From Nonomuraea longispora (GTDB taxonomy: Bacteria > Actinomycetota > Actinomycetes > Streptosporangiales > Streptosporangiaceae), in NCBI RefSeq assembly GCF_004348345.1, contig NZ_SMJZ01000002.1:50862-114861 (forward strand): DNA of 64,000 nucleotides. The letters are read 5' to 3'. The notes beneath the pieces were generated by a model. The model was not told where the DNA came from. It was given only the letters and a program-made list of their open reading frames with translations, and ran no database searches. Both the position numbers and the translations under genes were made by a program. Of the stretch, positions 17,531-24,804 are shown one piece after another. The first letter of the stretch is position 1. Each line of letters begins with the position of its first letter.

Positions 17531-18519
17531 GTCATCCTCCGCACGCTCTCCCGCAGCACGACCTCGCCCGCGACCTGCTCGACCACGGCCGGATCTCCTT
17601 CGCCCAGCGCCAGCTCCAGCGCGCGGGCTCCCATGTCCTTCAACGGCAGGCGCACGGTCGTCAGCGCGGGCACGTGGTCACGCAAGGTGACGATGTCGTC
17701 GAACCCGGCCACCGAGACGTCATCGGGCACGCGTACGCCGCGTTCGCGGTAGGCCGCGAGCGCCCCGACCGCCATCACGTCGTTGACCGCGAACACGCAG
17801 GTCGCGTCGCCGGCCTGCGAGGCCGCGGCGTAGCCGCCGTCGCGGTCGAACGGCCCGTGGATCACCTGCGGCGCGGGCAGGCCCAGTTCCTCCAGCGCCT
17901 CGACGAACCCGGCGCAACGATCGGCCGCCGTCACCAGGTGCGGCGGCCCCGCCAGCACCGCGAAGCGGGTGTGCCCCAGGCCGGCCAGGGCCCGCGCCAG
18001 CTCGGCGGCGCCCTGCCGGTTGGCCGGCGCGACCGTGTCGACGCCGAGCAGGTCCTGGCCCACGCAGGCCGCCCGGCCGCCGCCGGCCTGGTATCGGGCC
18101 AGCTCGTCGCGCAGGCGCCCGGTGACGGCAGGATCGGCGACGCGTGAGCCGACGAGCAGCACTGCTCTGACGCGCTGGGCGTTGAGCGTCGCGACGTAGG
18201 CGATCTCCTGCTCGGGGTCGCGATGCGTGGTGCCCACCATGACGAGCAGGCCCTCGGTGGCCGCGGCCCGCATCGCCCCGTCGGCCAGGGCCGCGAAGTA
18301 GGGGTCGGTCAGGTCGTGGACGACGATGCCGATGACGTTGCTCGCGCCGCGGGCCAGCGTCTGGGCCGCGATGTTGGCGCGGTAGCCGAGCTCGTCGGCG
18401 GCCTGCTCGACGCGCGCCCGCAAAGCCGCGCCGACCTGGCGGGTGCTGCCGTTGAGCACGCGCGAGGCGGTCGCCAGTGAGACGCCCGCCTGCCTGGCGA
18501 CGTCTTCAAGCGTGACCAC
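17527..18519 (-). CDS. LacI-family transcriptional regulator
   Basis: The 330-residue protein has the LacI helix-turn-helix at the very N-terminus (TLEDVARQAGVSLATASRVLNG), the hinge segment, and a periplasmic-binding-protein-like effector domain (VIGIVVHDLTDPYFAALADG to the final VVLRESVRRMT). GTG 18519 is preferred because a near-perfect AGGAGG lies seven bases upstream and it puts the helix-turn-helix at residue 3. A palindrome (GGAAAGCGGTTTCC) 12 bases upstream of the start predicts autorepression. The same motif, one or two bases better, controls the oxidoreductase operon. The likely effector is a sugar or sugar phosphate made in that pathway. Confidence 0.93.
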   Translation of the reverse strand: MVTLEDVARQAGVSLATASRVLNGSTRQVGAALRARVEQAADELGYRANIAAQTLARGASNVIGIVVHDLTDPYFAALADGAMRAAATEGLLVMVGTTHRDPEQEIAYVATLNAQRVRAVLLVGSRVADPAVTGRLRDELARYQAGGGRAACVGQDLLGVDTVAPANRQGAAELARALAGLGHTRFAVLAGPPHLVTAADRCAGFVEALEELGLPAPQVIHGPFDRDGGYAAASQAGDATCVFAVNDVMAVGALAAYRERGVRVPDDVSVAGFDDIVTLRDHVPALTTVRLPLKDMGARALELALGEGDPAVVEQVAGEVVLRESVRRMT

Positions 18520-18530
18520 GAGACCTCCTA

Positions 18531-18544
18531 GGAAAGCGGTTTCC
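18531..18544. promoter_or_regulatory. LacI-family operator in front of lacI-type gene
   Basis: GGAAAGCGGTTTCC differs by a single central base from the perfect palindrome at 9832-9845. It sits between the AGGAGG ribosome site and the presumed promoter of the leftward lacI-family gene. Binding here would give autoregulation of lacI, the TIM-barrel gene and the phosphodiesterase gene. Confidence 0.75.
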
Positions 18545-18580
18545 AAGTCTGCCGGACCAGCACCTGGATCCGCATCCTAC

Positions 18581-18607
18581 GGGTGGGCCGCGCTCGGCGG
18601 CCCACCC
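18581..18607 (-). terminator. Hairpin terminator after the repeat-rich membrane protein
   Basis: GGGTGGGCCG pairs perfectly with CGGCCCACCC around a 7-base loop. It begins 29 bases past the stop of the leftward gene ending at 18636 and lies before the lacI operator, so it would insulate lacI from upstream transcription. There is no clear T-run, as is usual in this GC-rich group. Confidence 0.65.
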
Positions 18608-18635
18608 GGAGCGTGGTCTGTCCCGCGCCCAGGTC

Positions 18636-19940
18636 CTATGCCCAGGGGAACAGGATGTCGAGCAGGCCCTTGCCCTCCTCCTCGGTCGGCTCGGGGTCGG
18701 GCACCGGGGCCTGCGTCGTGGGCTGCGACGCGGGAGGCTGGTCCTGCGACTCCTGGCTGGTGTTCCGCGAATCCCGGTCCGGCTGCCTCTCGGTCGGAGT
18801 GTCGGTGTCCCGCATCTCATCCCGCGGGGCCAGGGTCGACCTGGGGCTGGCCTTGGTCGTCGGGTCGCCGATGTCGCGGGTGGGCGACGGCCGGCTCTGA
18901 GGCTCACGCGTCGCGCGGGTCTCCTCCTGCGGGCGGCTCTGCCGCGTCGGCTCCGTCTCGGTGGGCTCGTCCGTGGCCGTCTCGGTGGGCTCGGTCTCGG
19001 TGTCCTCCACCGGAGTCTCCTCCTCGGAGGGGACGGCCGAGTCGGACGGAGCGGTCACCTCACCGGCGCTGGCGCACCTGCCGCCGGCGCACGGGTCGTC
19101 GGAGGACGTACCGGTGAGCATCCAGCCCACGCCGACGCCGACCAGCACCACCGCGGCGGCCGCCACCAGCAGGACCCTGGTGCGGTGACGCACCTCGCCC
19201 TCGCCGCTGCCACCACCGGCGCCACCGCCTCCGCCGCGGGAGGAGCGCCCCCCGTCGCCGGAGTCGTCGGTCCAGCCGGAGCCGAGGAAGCCGCGCCTGG
19301 GCTTGTCGTCGTCCAGGTCGTCGGCCTCGTACCCCCGGTCGAGCGGGAGGTAGGGGGAGTCGTCGTCGGGATGGCGGGAGCCGCCGCGCTCGTCGAGCAC
19401 CTCGTGCGGGCCGCTGTGCCCCCCGAAGTCGTGCGGACCACTCGGACCGCCGAAGTCGTGCCCGCCACTGGGCCCACCGAACTCGTGCGGGCCGCTCGGG
19501 CCACCGAACTCGTGCGGGCCGCTCGGGCCGCCGAACTCGTGCCCACCGGGACCGCTCAGCACGTCACGCTGGGAGTCGCTCCCGCCGCCCAGCACGTCAT
19601 GGGGATCACTGCCGCCGCCCAGCACGTCACGCGAAGGGCTTCCCCCGTCGAGCACGTCATGTGAGCCGCCCGTCCCGCCGGCGTCGTACGCCGGGGACGT
19701 CCCGCTGAGCACGTCATGGTGACCGGGGTCGTCAAGGACGTCACGCCGCTCGATCAACTGGGGCTCGGCGCCCTTCTCCAGCGGGAGGATGTAGGTCTCG
19801 TTGCCGACCACCTGGATGGCGGGTTGTTCGTCGGTGTCCTCAGTGCTCCACCGCGGGGACAGCACATCACCCGTCATCTCCGGGTTTAACGACCTACCCT
19901 GCCCATCCTCGTATGGCCTGTCGTTCTCGTCGCGCGCCAC
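18636..19940 (-). CDS. Single-pass membrane protein with repeat-rich N-terminus
   Basis: The 434-residue product is of low complexity and not recognised. The N-terminal half, presumably cytoplasmic, carries D-V-L-(G/S/D)-G-(G/T)-S repeats and then about five and a half copies of a nine-residue repeat, G-P-H-E-F-G-G-P-S. A Gly/Ser-rich linker (near residue 230) and a basic RHRTRV stop precede one membrane segment (VLLVAAAAVVLVGVGVGWML). The outside part starts with a Cys pair (DDPCAGGRCAS). It continues as a highly charged Thr/Glu/Pro/Arg stalk, ending in LLDILFPWA. GTG 19940 follows GAGAGG. The architecture resembles surface or cell-wall-linked anchors whose partner is unknown. Confidence 0.7.
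   Translation of the reverse strand: MARDENDRPYEDGQGRSLNPEMTGDVLSPRWSTEDTDEQPAIQVVGNETYILPLEKGAEPQLIERRDVLDDPGHHDVLSGTSPAYDAGGTGGSHDVLDGGSPSRDVLGGGSDPHDVLGGGSDSQRDVLSGPGGHEFGGPSGPHEFGGPSGPHEFGGPSGGHDFGGPSGPHDFGGHSGPHEVLDERGGSRHPDDDSPYLPLDRGYEADDLDDDKPRRGFLGSGWTDDSGDGGRSSRGGGGGAGGGSGEGEVRHRTRVLLVAAAAVVLVGVGVGWMLTGTSSDDPCAGGRCASAGEVTAPSDSAVPSEEETPVEDTETEPTETATDEPTETEPTRQSRPQEETRATREPQSRPSPTRDIGDPTTKASPRSTLAPRDEMRDTDTPTERQPDRDSRNTSQESQDQPPASQPTTQAPVPDPEPTEEEGKGLLDILFPWA
19401..19547 (-). repeat. 27-bp tandem repeat coding for G-P-H-E-F-G-G-P-S
   Basis: Inside the preceding gene, five full and one partial copies of a 27-bp unit run head to tail. The copies vary as HEF/HDF, GP/GG and PS/HS. The unit length is a multiple of three, so copy-number change would keep the frame. 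A looser series of D-V-L-G-G-G-S units adjoins at about 19555-19740. Confidence 0.85.
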
Positions 19941-20232
19941 GATGGAACCTCTCTAATACGAATACGACCCGCCCTTTCCTAGCAGACACGACCACCACTT
20001 GTCCGGAAATTTCACATGTTTCCCTAAAAACACGCTGTGTAACGTGCGTCCCTATCGTGGCACGTACGAGCGGACGAAGCCCCTCAGCAGCCGTGGTGGT
20101 GGGCGGCGCAGGCGGTCGACGACAGCGCTCCCCGGTGAGGCGGCGCAGGCCTGGACGGCACTGGACGGCGGCATCGAGGACTCCATCCAATGAGCGCGAA
20201 TCACGGGCGTCGCTACGCCGGGTGACGCCATC

Positions 20233-20982
20233 ATGACGGGCATGCTGTTGACCGAGATGGCGCCCCCTCCAGGCGCCGAGCAGGTGGCCGGGCTGCGGGC
20301 CCGCGCCAGGGCCGCCCGCCACCGCGCCTTCGTCGCGCTGTCCACCTCGATCGCGGTGCTGGCCACCGCCCAGTTGCTCGCCGACCGGGCTCCGACCAGG
20401 GAGCAGACGGTGCCGCTCGCGGTGCTGTCCCTGGTGGCACTGGTGGCGGCGCTGCCCACGATGGCCGTCACCCAGTACGCGTGGGGCGTCCGGGCCCGCC
20501 TGGTCCGGTGGCGCGAGCACGAGCTGTACGGCGCCGCGCACTCGGGCGGGACCCGGCCGTTCAGCCGGCTCGCCCTCGCCGCGGGCTGGGCGGTGACGCT
20601 GCTGCTCGGCGGCACCACGCCGGGCTTCTTCGACCAGGCCGCCCTGTACTCCGTCGCCGACGACCTGAGCTGGGCGGTCGAGGCGCTGGCGGTGACGAGC
20701 TGCGGGGCCGGGGTGTTGTTCCTGCTCTGGTGGGCCCGCGACGCGCTGTGGCTGCTGGCCCGCGCCCGGCGTTCGGGCGCCTCCCCGGGGGACCCGTGGG
20801 ATCCGGGCCACGGCCCCCGCCCGCGCACGGGCACGCTGCGGACGGGCGCGCTCTGGGCGGGCGCGGCGGTGGCGGTGGCGGCCCTGCTCGCGGCCCGCGC
20901 CCATCTGTGGGAGCCGGCGACGGCGGCGATCTACGCGCTGCTGACCGCCGCTCTTGTGCTCGGAGTAGTTACCGACGAGTAG
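20233..20982 (+). CDS. Multi-pass membrane protein of unknown function
   Basis: The 249-residue protein has about six hydrophobic segments. They are near residues 33-50, 60-80, 112-128 and 148-170, and two close to the C-terminus (WAGAAVAVAALLAARA, and IYALLTAALVLGVV). A short charged N-terminus and a basic loop (VRARLVRWREHELYG) sit between segments two and three. I do not recognise the family. The start at ATG 20233 has no strong ribosome site; ATG 20242 is an alternative. It ends 40 bases before fadA and could share its transcript. The 292-base gap upstream separates it from the divergent repeat protein and shows no gene. Confidence 0.7.
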   Translation: MTGMLLTEMAPPPGAEQVAGLRARARAARHRAFVALSTSIAVLATAQLLADRAPTREQTVPLAVLSLVALVAALPTMAVTQYAWGVRARLVRWREHELYGAAHSGGTRPFSRLALAAGWAVTLLLGGTTPGFFDQAALYSVADDLSWAVEALAVTSCGAGVLFLLWWARDALWLLARARRSGASPGDPWDPGHGPRPRTGTLRTGALWAGAAVAVAALLAARAHLWEPATAAIYALLTAALVLGVVTDE

Positions 20983-21022
20983 CATAGGCGCGGAACCCAT
21001 CCAGCCAACGAGGAGCGAATCC

Positions 21023-22207
21023 GTGCCTTCCTCTCGTGACGTCGTGTTCGTCGACGGCGTGCGCACACCCTTCGGCCGGTCAGGGCCGAACGGGCTGTAC
21101 GCGGAGACCCGCGCCGACGACCTGGTCGTCCGCGTCATCCGCGAGCTCATCAGGCGCAACCCCGGCCTGCCGCCCGAGCGCGTCGACGAGGTCGCCATCG
21201 CCGCGACCACGCAGATCGGCGACCAGGGCCTGACCATCGGCCGGTCGGCGGCGGTGCTGGCCGGGCTGCCGAAGAGCGTGCCCGGCTACGCCGTCGACCG
21301 CATGTGCGCGGGCGCCATGACCGCTGTCACCACGGTCGCGGGCGGCATCGCGTTCGGCGCGTACGACGTCGCCATCGCCGGCGGCGTCGAGCACATGGGC
21401 CGCCACCCCATGGGCGAGGGCGTCGACCCGAACCCGCGCTTCCTGTCGGAGAAGCTGGTCGACCCGAGCGCCCTGGTCATGGGCATGACGGCGGAGAACC
21501 TGCACGACCGCTACCCGTCGATCACCAAGGAGCGCGCCGACACGTACGCGGTGCTGTCGCAGGAGCGGGCGGCCAAGGCGTACGCCGACGGCAGAATCCA
21601 GCCCGACCTGGTGCCGGCCGCGATCAGGACGGCCGAGAAGGGCTGGGGCCTGGCCGTCGAGGACGAGGCGCCGAGGCCGGGCACCACCATGGAGGGCCTG
21701 AGCGCGCTCAAGACACCGTTCCGTCCGCACGGCAACGTCACGGCGGGCAACTCCTCCGGCATCAACGACGGCGCCACCGGCTGCGTCGTGGCGGCCGGGG
21801 AGGTCGCCGGCGAGCTGGGGCTGGCGCCGAAGATGCGGCTCGTGTCCTACGCGTTCGCGGGCGTCGACCCCGAGGTCATGGGCGTCGGGCCGATCCCGTC
21901 CACGGAGCGGGCGCTGCGCCTGGCCGGGCTGGACATCTCCGACATCGGGCTGTTCGAGATCAACGAGGCGTTCGCCGTGCAGGTGCTGGCGTTCCTCCAG
22001 CACTTCGGCATCGCCGACGACGACCCGCGCGTGAACCCCTACGGCGGCGCCATCGCCTACGGCCACCCGCTGGCCTCTTCGGGGGTCCGGCTGATGACGC
22101 AGCTCGCGCGGCAGTTCGGCGAGCGTCCCGGCGTGCGTTACGGCATCACCACGATGTGCGTCGGACTGGGCATGGGCGGCACTGTGATCTGGGAGAACCT
22201 GGCATGA
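21023..22207 (+). CDS. fadA: Acetyl-CoA C-acyltransferase (3-ketoacyl-CoA thiolase)
   Basis: This thiolase carries out the last step of fatty-acid beta-oxidation, splitting 3-ketoacyl-CoA with CoA. The 394-residue protein has the nucleophile Cys95 in D-R-M-C-A-G-A-M-T-A, the His of the NEAFAVQ region, the catalytic GHPLASSG histidine and the second cysteine in MCVGLGMGG. A GAGGAG site precedes GTG 21023. Its stop overlaps the ATG of fadJ, and the pair would form the trifunctional FadA-FadJ-type complex. No regulator is seen immediately upstream. Confidence 0.95.
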   Translation: MPSSRDVVFVDGVRTPFGRSGPNGLYAETRADDLVVRVIRELIRRNPGLPPERVDEVAIAATTQIGDQGLTIGRSAAVLAGLPKSVPGYAVDRMCAGAMTAVTTVAGGIAFGAYDVAIAGGVEHMGRHPMGEGVDPNPRFLSEKLVDPSALVMGMTAENLHDRYPSITKERADTYAVLSQERAAKAYADGRIQPDLVPAAIRTAEKGWGLAVEDEAPRPGTTMEGLSALKTPFRPHGNVTAGNSSGINDGATGCVVAAGEVAGELGLAPKMRLVSYAFAGVDPEVMGVGPIPSTERALRLAGLDISDIGLFEINEAFAVQVLAFLQHFGIADDDPRVNPYGGAIAYGHPLASSGVRLMTQLARQFGERPGVRYGITTMCVGLGMGGTVIWENLA

Positions 22208-24291
22208 GCGAGCTGGACAACTGGCGTGCGCTGCTGAGCGAGCGCGCCGCCGACGAGGTCGTCACCAAGGCGCTGGTACGCGACGTGCGCCTGCCCGGCG
22301 GCGCCGGCACGATGGCGCTGATCACCCTGGACAACGGCTTCGACCACACCAGACCGAACACGTTCGGCCCGCACGGCCTGTTCGCGCTGAACGGCGCCCT
22401 GTCGGAGATCGCCGAGCGCACCGACCTGGCCGCGGTGGGCGTGACGGGCAAACCGTTCGTCTTCGCCGTCGGCGCCGACCTCAAGGGAGCGGCGGCCCTG
22501 CGCACCCGTGAGGAGGCGCTGGCCGTCGCCCGGCTGGGCCACCACGTGTTCCGCCGGCTCGGCGAGCTGCCCATCCCGTCGTTCGCGTTCGTGAACGGCG
22601 CGGCCATGGGCGGCGGGCTCGAGGTCGCGCTGCACTGCACGTACCGGACGATCTCTTCCGGCGTGCCCGCGGTGGCGCTGCCCGAGTGTTTCCTCGGGCT
22701 GGTGCCCGGCTGGGGCGGCACGCAACTGCTGCCGCGCCTGATCGGCCCGGCGGACGCGATCAAGCTGATCATCGAGAACCCGCTGGCGCAGAACCGCATG
22801 ACCAAGGGCAGGCAGGCGTACGAGCTGGGCGTCGCCGACGCCCTGTTCGAACCCGCCGACTTCCTGGAGGAGTCGCTGCGCTGGGCCGCCCAGGTGATCG
22901 GCGGCGAGGTGGTCGTGGAGCGGCCCGAGCACGACGGCTGGGACAAGGCGGTCGCCGACGCGCGGTTCCTGGTCGACATGAAGCTGCGCGGCGCGGCGCC
23001 CGCCCCCTACCGGGCGCTCGACCTGATCGCGCGGGCCCGCACCGCGACCCGCGACGAGGGGTTCGCCGCCGAGGACGAGGCGCTGGCCGACCTGCTGACG
23101 GGTGACGAGCTGCGGGCCGGGCTCTACGCGTTCGACCTGGTGCAGCGGCGCGCGAAGCAGCCGGCGGGCGCGCCCGACCCGGCGCTCGCCCGCAAGGTGG
23201 GCAAGGTCGGCATCGTCGGGGCTGGGCTGATGGCCTCGCAGATGGCGCTGCTGTTCGCCCGCCGGCTGGAGGTGCCGGTCGTGCTGACCGACGTCGACCA
23301 GGCGAGGATCGACAAGGGCGTGACGTACGTACGGGACGAGATCGGCAAGCTGCTGGCCAAGGGCCGCCTCTCGCGGGACCAGGCCAACCGGCTCACGTCG
23401 CTGGTGACCGGCTCGCCCTCCAAGGACGCCTTCGCCGACGCCGACTTCGTGATCGAGGCGGTCTTCGAGGACCTCGCGGTCAAGAAGCAGGTCCTCGCCG
23501 AGGTGGAGGCCGTCGTCGGCCCTTCCTGTGCGCTGGCCACGAACACCTCCTCGCTGTCGCTGACCGCGATGGGCGCCGAACTCGCTCGCCCCGAGCGGCT
23601 GGTCGGGTTCCACTTCTTCAACCCGGTCGCGGTGATGCCGCTGCTGGAGATCGTCGCAGGCGCCGCGACGGACGCCGCCACGCTGGCCACGGCGTTGGCG
23701 GTGGGCAGGACACTGAAGAAGTCGTCGGTGCTGGTCAAGGACGCCCCTGCATTCGTGGTCAACCGGCTGCTGACGCGCTTCATGGGCGAGGTCGTGGCGG
23801 CCGTGGACGAGGGCACGCCGCTGGAGACGGCCGAGCACGCGCTCGACGGGCTGGGCCTGCCGATGACGCCGTTCGCGCTGCTGCAGCTCGTCGGTCCGGC
23901 CGTCGGCCTGCACGTGGCGCGGACGCTCCACGAGGCCTTCCCCGAGAGGTTCGGCGTCTCGCGGAACCTGGCCGAGCTGGTCGCAGCCGGCAAGCCGGGC
24001 GTCTACCTGCCGGACCTGACGCTCGACGCGGAGGCGGTGGCGCTCTTCGCGGGCGGCGACCGGCCGTCCACCGCCGGGCAGGTGCGCGAGCGGGTGCTGG
24101 CGGCGCTGGCCGAGGAGATCCGGATCATGCTGGACGAGGGCGTCGTCGCGGCGGCGCAGGACATCGACCTGTGCATGATCCTCGGCGCCGGCTGGCCGTT
24201 CCATCTGGGCGGCATCACGCCGTATCTGGACAGGTCCGGTATCGCCCAGCCGCGCTTCCTTCCTCCGGGCGTGGCCTCGGTTCCCGCGTGA
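22204..24291 (+). CDS. fadJ: Bifunctional enoyl-CoA hydratase / 3-hydroxyacyl-CoA dehydrogenase (FadJ/FadB type)
   Basis: The 695-residue fusion has an N-terminal crotonase domain, with the two catalytic glutamates in GGGLEVALH and LPECFLGLVPGWGG. From about residue 335 follow an NAD-binding 3-hydroxyacyl-CoA dehydrogenase domain (KVGIVGAGLMASQMA), the catalytic His in VGFHFFNPVAVMP, and two C-terminal dehydrogenase domains. It hydrates 2-enoyl-CoA and oxidises the product for the thiolase encoded just before it, with which it overlaps by four bases (ATGA). It could also be labelled fadB; the sequence alone does not separate the two names. Confidence 0.94.
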   Translation: MSELDNWRALLSERAADEVVTKALVRDVRLPGGAGTMALITLDNGFDHTRPNTFGPHGLFALNGALSEIAERTDLAAVGVTGKPFVFAVGADLKGAAALRTREEALAVARLGHHVFRRLGELPIPSFAFVNGAAMGGGLEVALHCTYRTISSGVPAVALPECFLGLVPGWGGTQLLPRLIGPADAIKLIIENPLAQNRMTKGRQAYELGVADALFEPADFLEESLRWAAQVIGGEVVVERPEHDGWDKAVADARFLVDMKLRGAAPAPYRALDLIARARTATRDEGFAAEDEALADLLTGDELRAGLYAFDLVQRRAKQPAGAPDPALARKVGKVGIVGAGLMASQMALLFARRLEVPVVLTDVDQARIDKGVTYVRDEIGKLLAKGRLSRDQANRLTSLVTGSPSKDAFADADFVIEAVFEDLAVKKQVLAEVEAVVGPSCALATNTSSLSLTAMGAELARPERLVGFHFFNPVAVMPLLEIVAGAATDAATLATALAVGRTLKKSSVLVKDAPAFVVNRLLTRFMGEVVAAVDEGTPLETAEHALDGLGLPMTPFALLQLVGPAVGLHVARTLHEAFPERFGVSRNLAELVAAGKPGVYLPDLTLDAEAVALFAGGDRPSTAGQVRERVLAALAEEIRIMLDEGVVAAAQDIDLCMILGAGWPFHLGGITPYLDRSGIAQPRFLPPGVASVPA

Positions 24292-24297
24292 TTTTAC

Positions 24298-24320
24298 GGA
24301 GGCCCGCCCGGCGGGCCTCC
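24298..24320 (+). terminator. Terminator after fadJ
   Basis: A 10-bp perfect stem (GGAGGCCCGC / GCGGGCCTCC) with a 3-base loop starts seven bases after the fadJ stop, preceded by a short TTTT run. It would end the fadA-fadJ transcript before the protease inhibitor gene. Confidence 0.8.
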
Positions 24321-24379
24321 CCACGCCGCACCCTCCTCCGTCGTAGCGTTTGGTGCCGTCCTACGAACGGAGAGTAACC

Positions 24380-24763
24380 ATGATGAGAGCAGCCGGCACC
24401 ATCGCGCTCTGCGGAGCCCTCCTGGCGGGCGCGTCGTCGCCCGCAGCGGCGGCGCGCGACCCCAAGGTGCAGCTCAAGATCGTCAACTCGGTCAAGGGCG
24501 GGGCCACGAAGACGGCCTGGCTCCGCTGCGCGCCCACCGGGGGCACCCATCCCGACGCGCGCACGGCCTGCCGCCAGCTGCGCCGGGTCGGAGGCGACCC
24601 GGCCAAGCTCAACGTCTCGCCCGGCACGGCCTGCACGAAGGAGTTCAGGCCGCACGTCATCGCGGTCGTCGGCCGGTGGTACGGCACGACGGTGAAGTGG
24701 GGGAAGGTCTTCCCCAACGGCTGCCAGGCCAAGGCCGCGACCGGAGCCGTCGCCGCGCTCTGA
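24380..24763 (+). CDS. Secreted subtilisin-inhibitor-like (SSI family) protease inhibitor
   Basis: The 127-residue precursor has a signal peptide (about 1-26, ending in SSPAAAA) and a mature SSI-fold domain. All four SSI cysteines are present, in L-R-C-A-P, T-A-C-R-Q, T-A-C-T-K-E and N-G-C-Q-A, enough for the two family disulfides. Aligned with Streptomyces SSI, the reactive site reads C-T-K-E, putting lysine at P1, which predicts inhibition of trypsin-like rather than only subtilisin-like proteases. GGAG lies seven bases before ATG 24380. The usual role is to restrain the producer's own secreted proteases during growth and development. Confidence 0.9.
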   Translation: MMRAAGTIALCGALLAGASSPAAAARDPKVQLKIVNSVKGGATKTAWLRCAPTGGTHPDARTACRQLRRVGGDPAKLNVSPGTACTKEFRPHVIAVVGRWYGTTVKWGKVFPNGCQAKAATGAVAAL

Positions 24764-24771
24764 CCCCGGCA

Positions 24772-24797
24772 CGGGGGTGGTCCGCGCCCCACCCCCG
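24772..24797. terminator. Bidirectional terminator between convergent genes
   Basis: CGGGGGTGG pairs with CCACCCCCG across an 8-base loop in the 41-base gap between the SSI gene and the leftward APC permease gene. Its position suits both transcripts. Confidence 0.7.
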
Positions 24798-24804
24798 GCG
24801 TTGC

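Noticed and set aside
21304..22203. Long alternative plus-strand frame within the thiolase gene, joined to fadJ
   Set aside because: It is an Arg/Gly/Ala-rich frame shadow of fadA; all catalytic motifs are in the other frame and fadJ starts at 22204.
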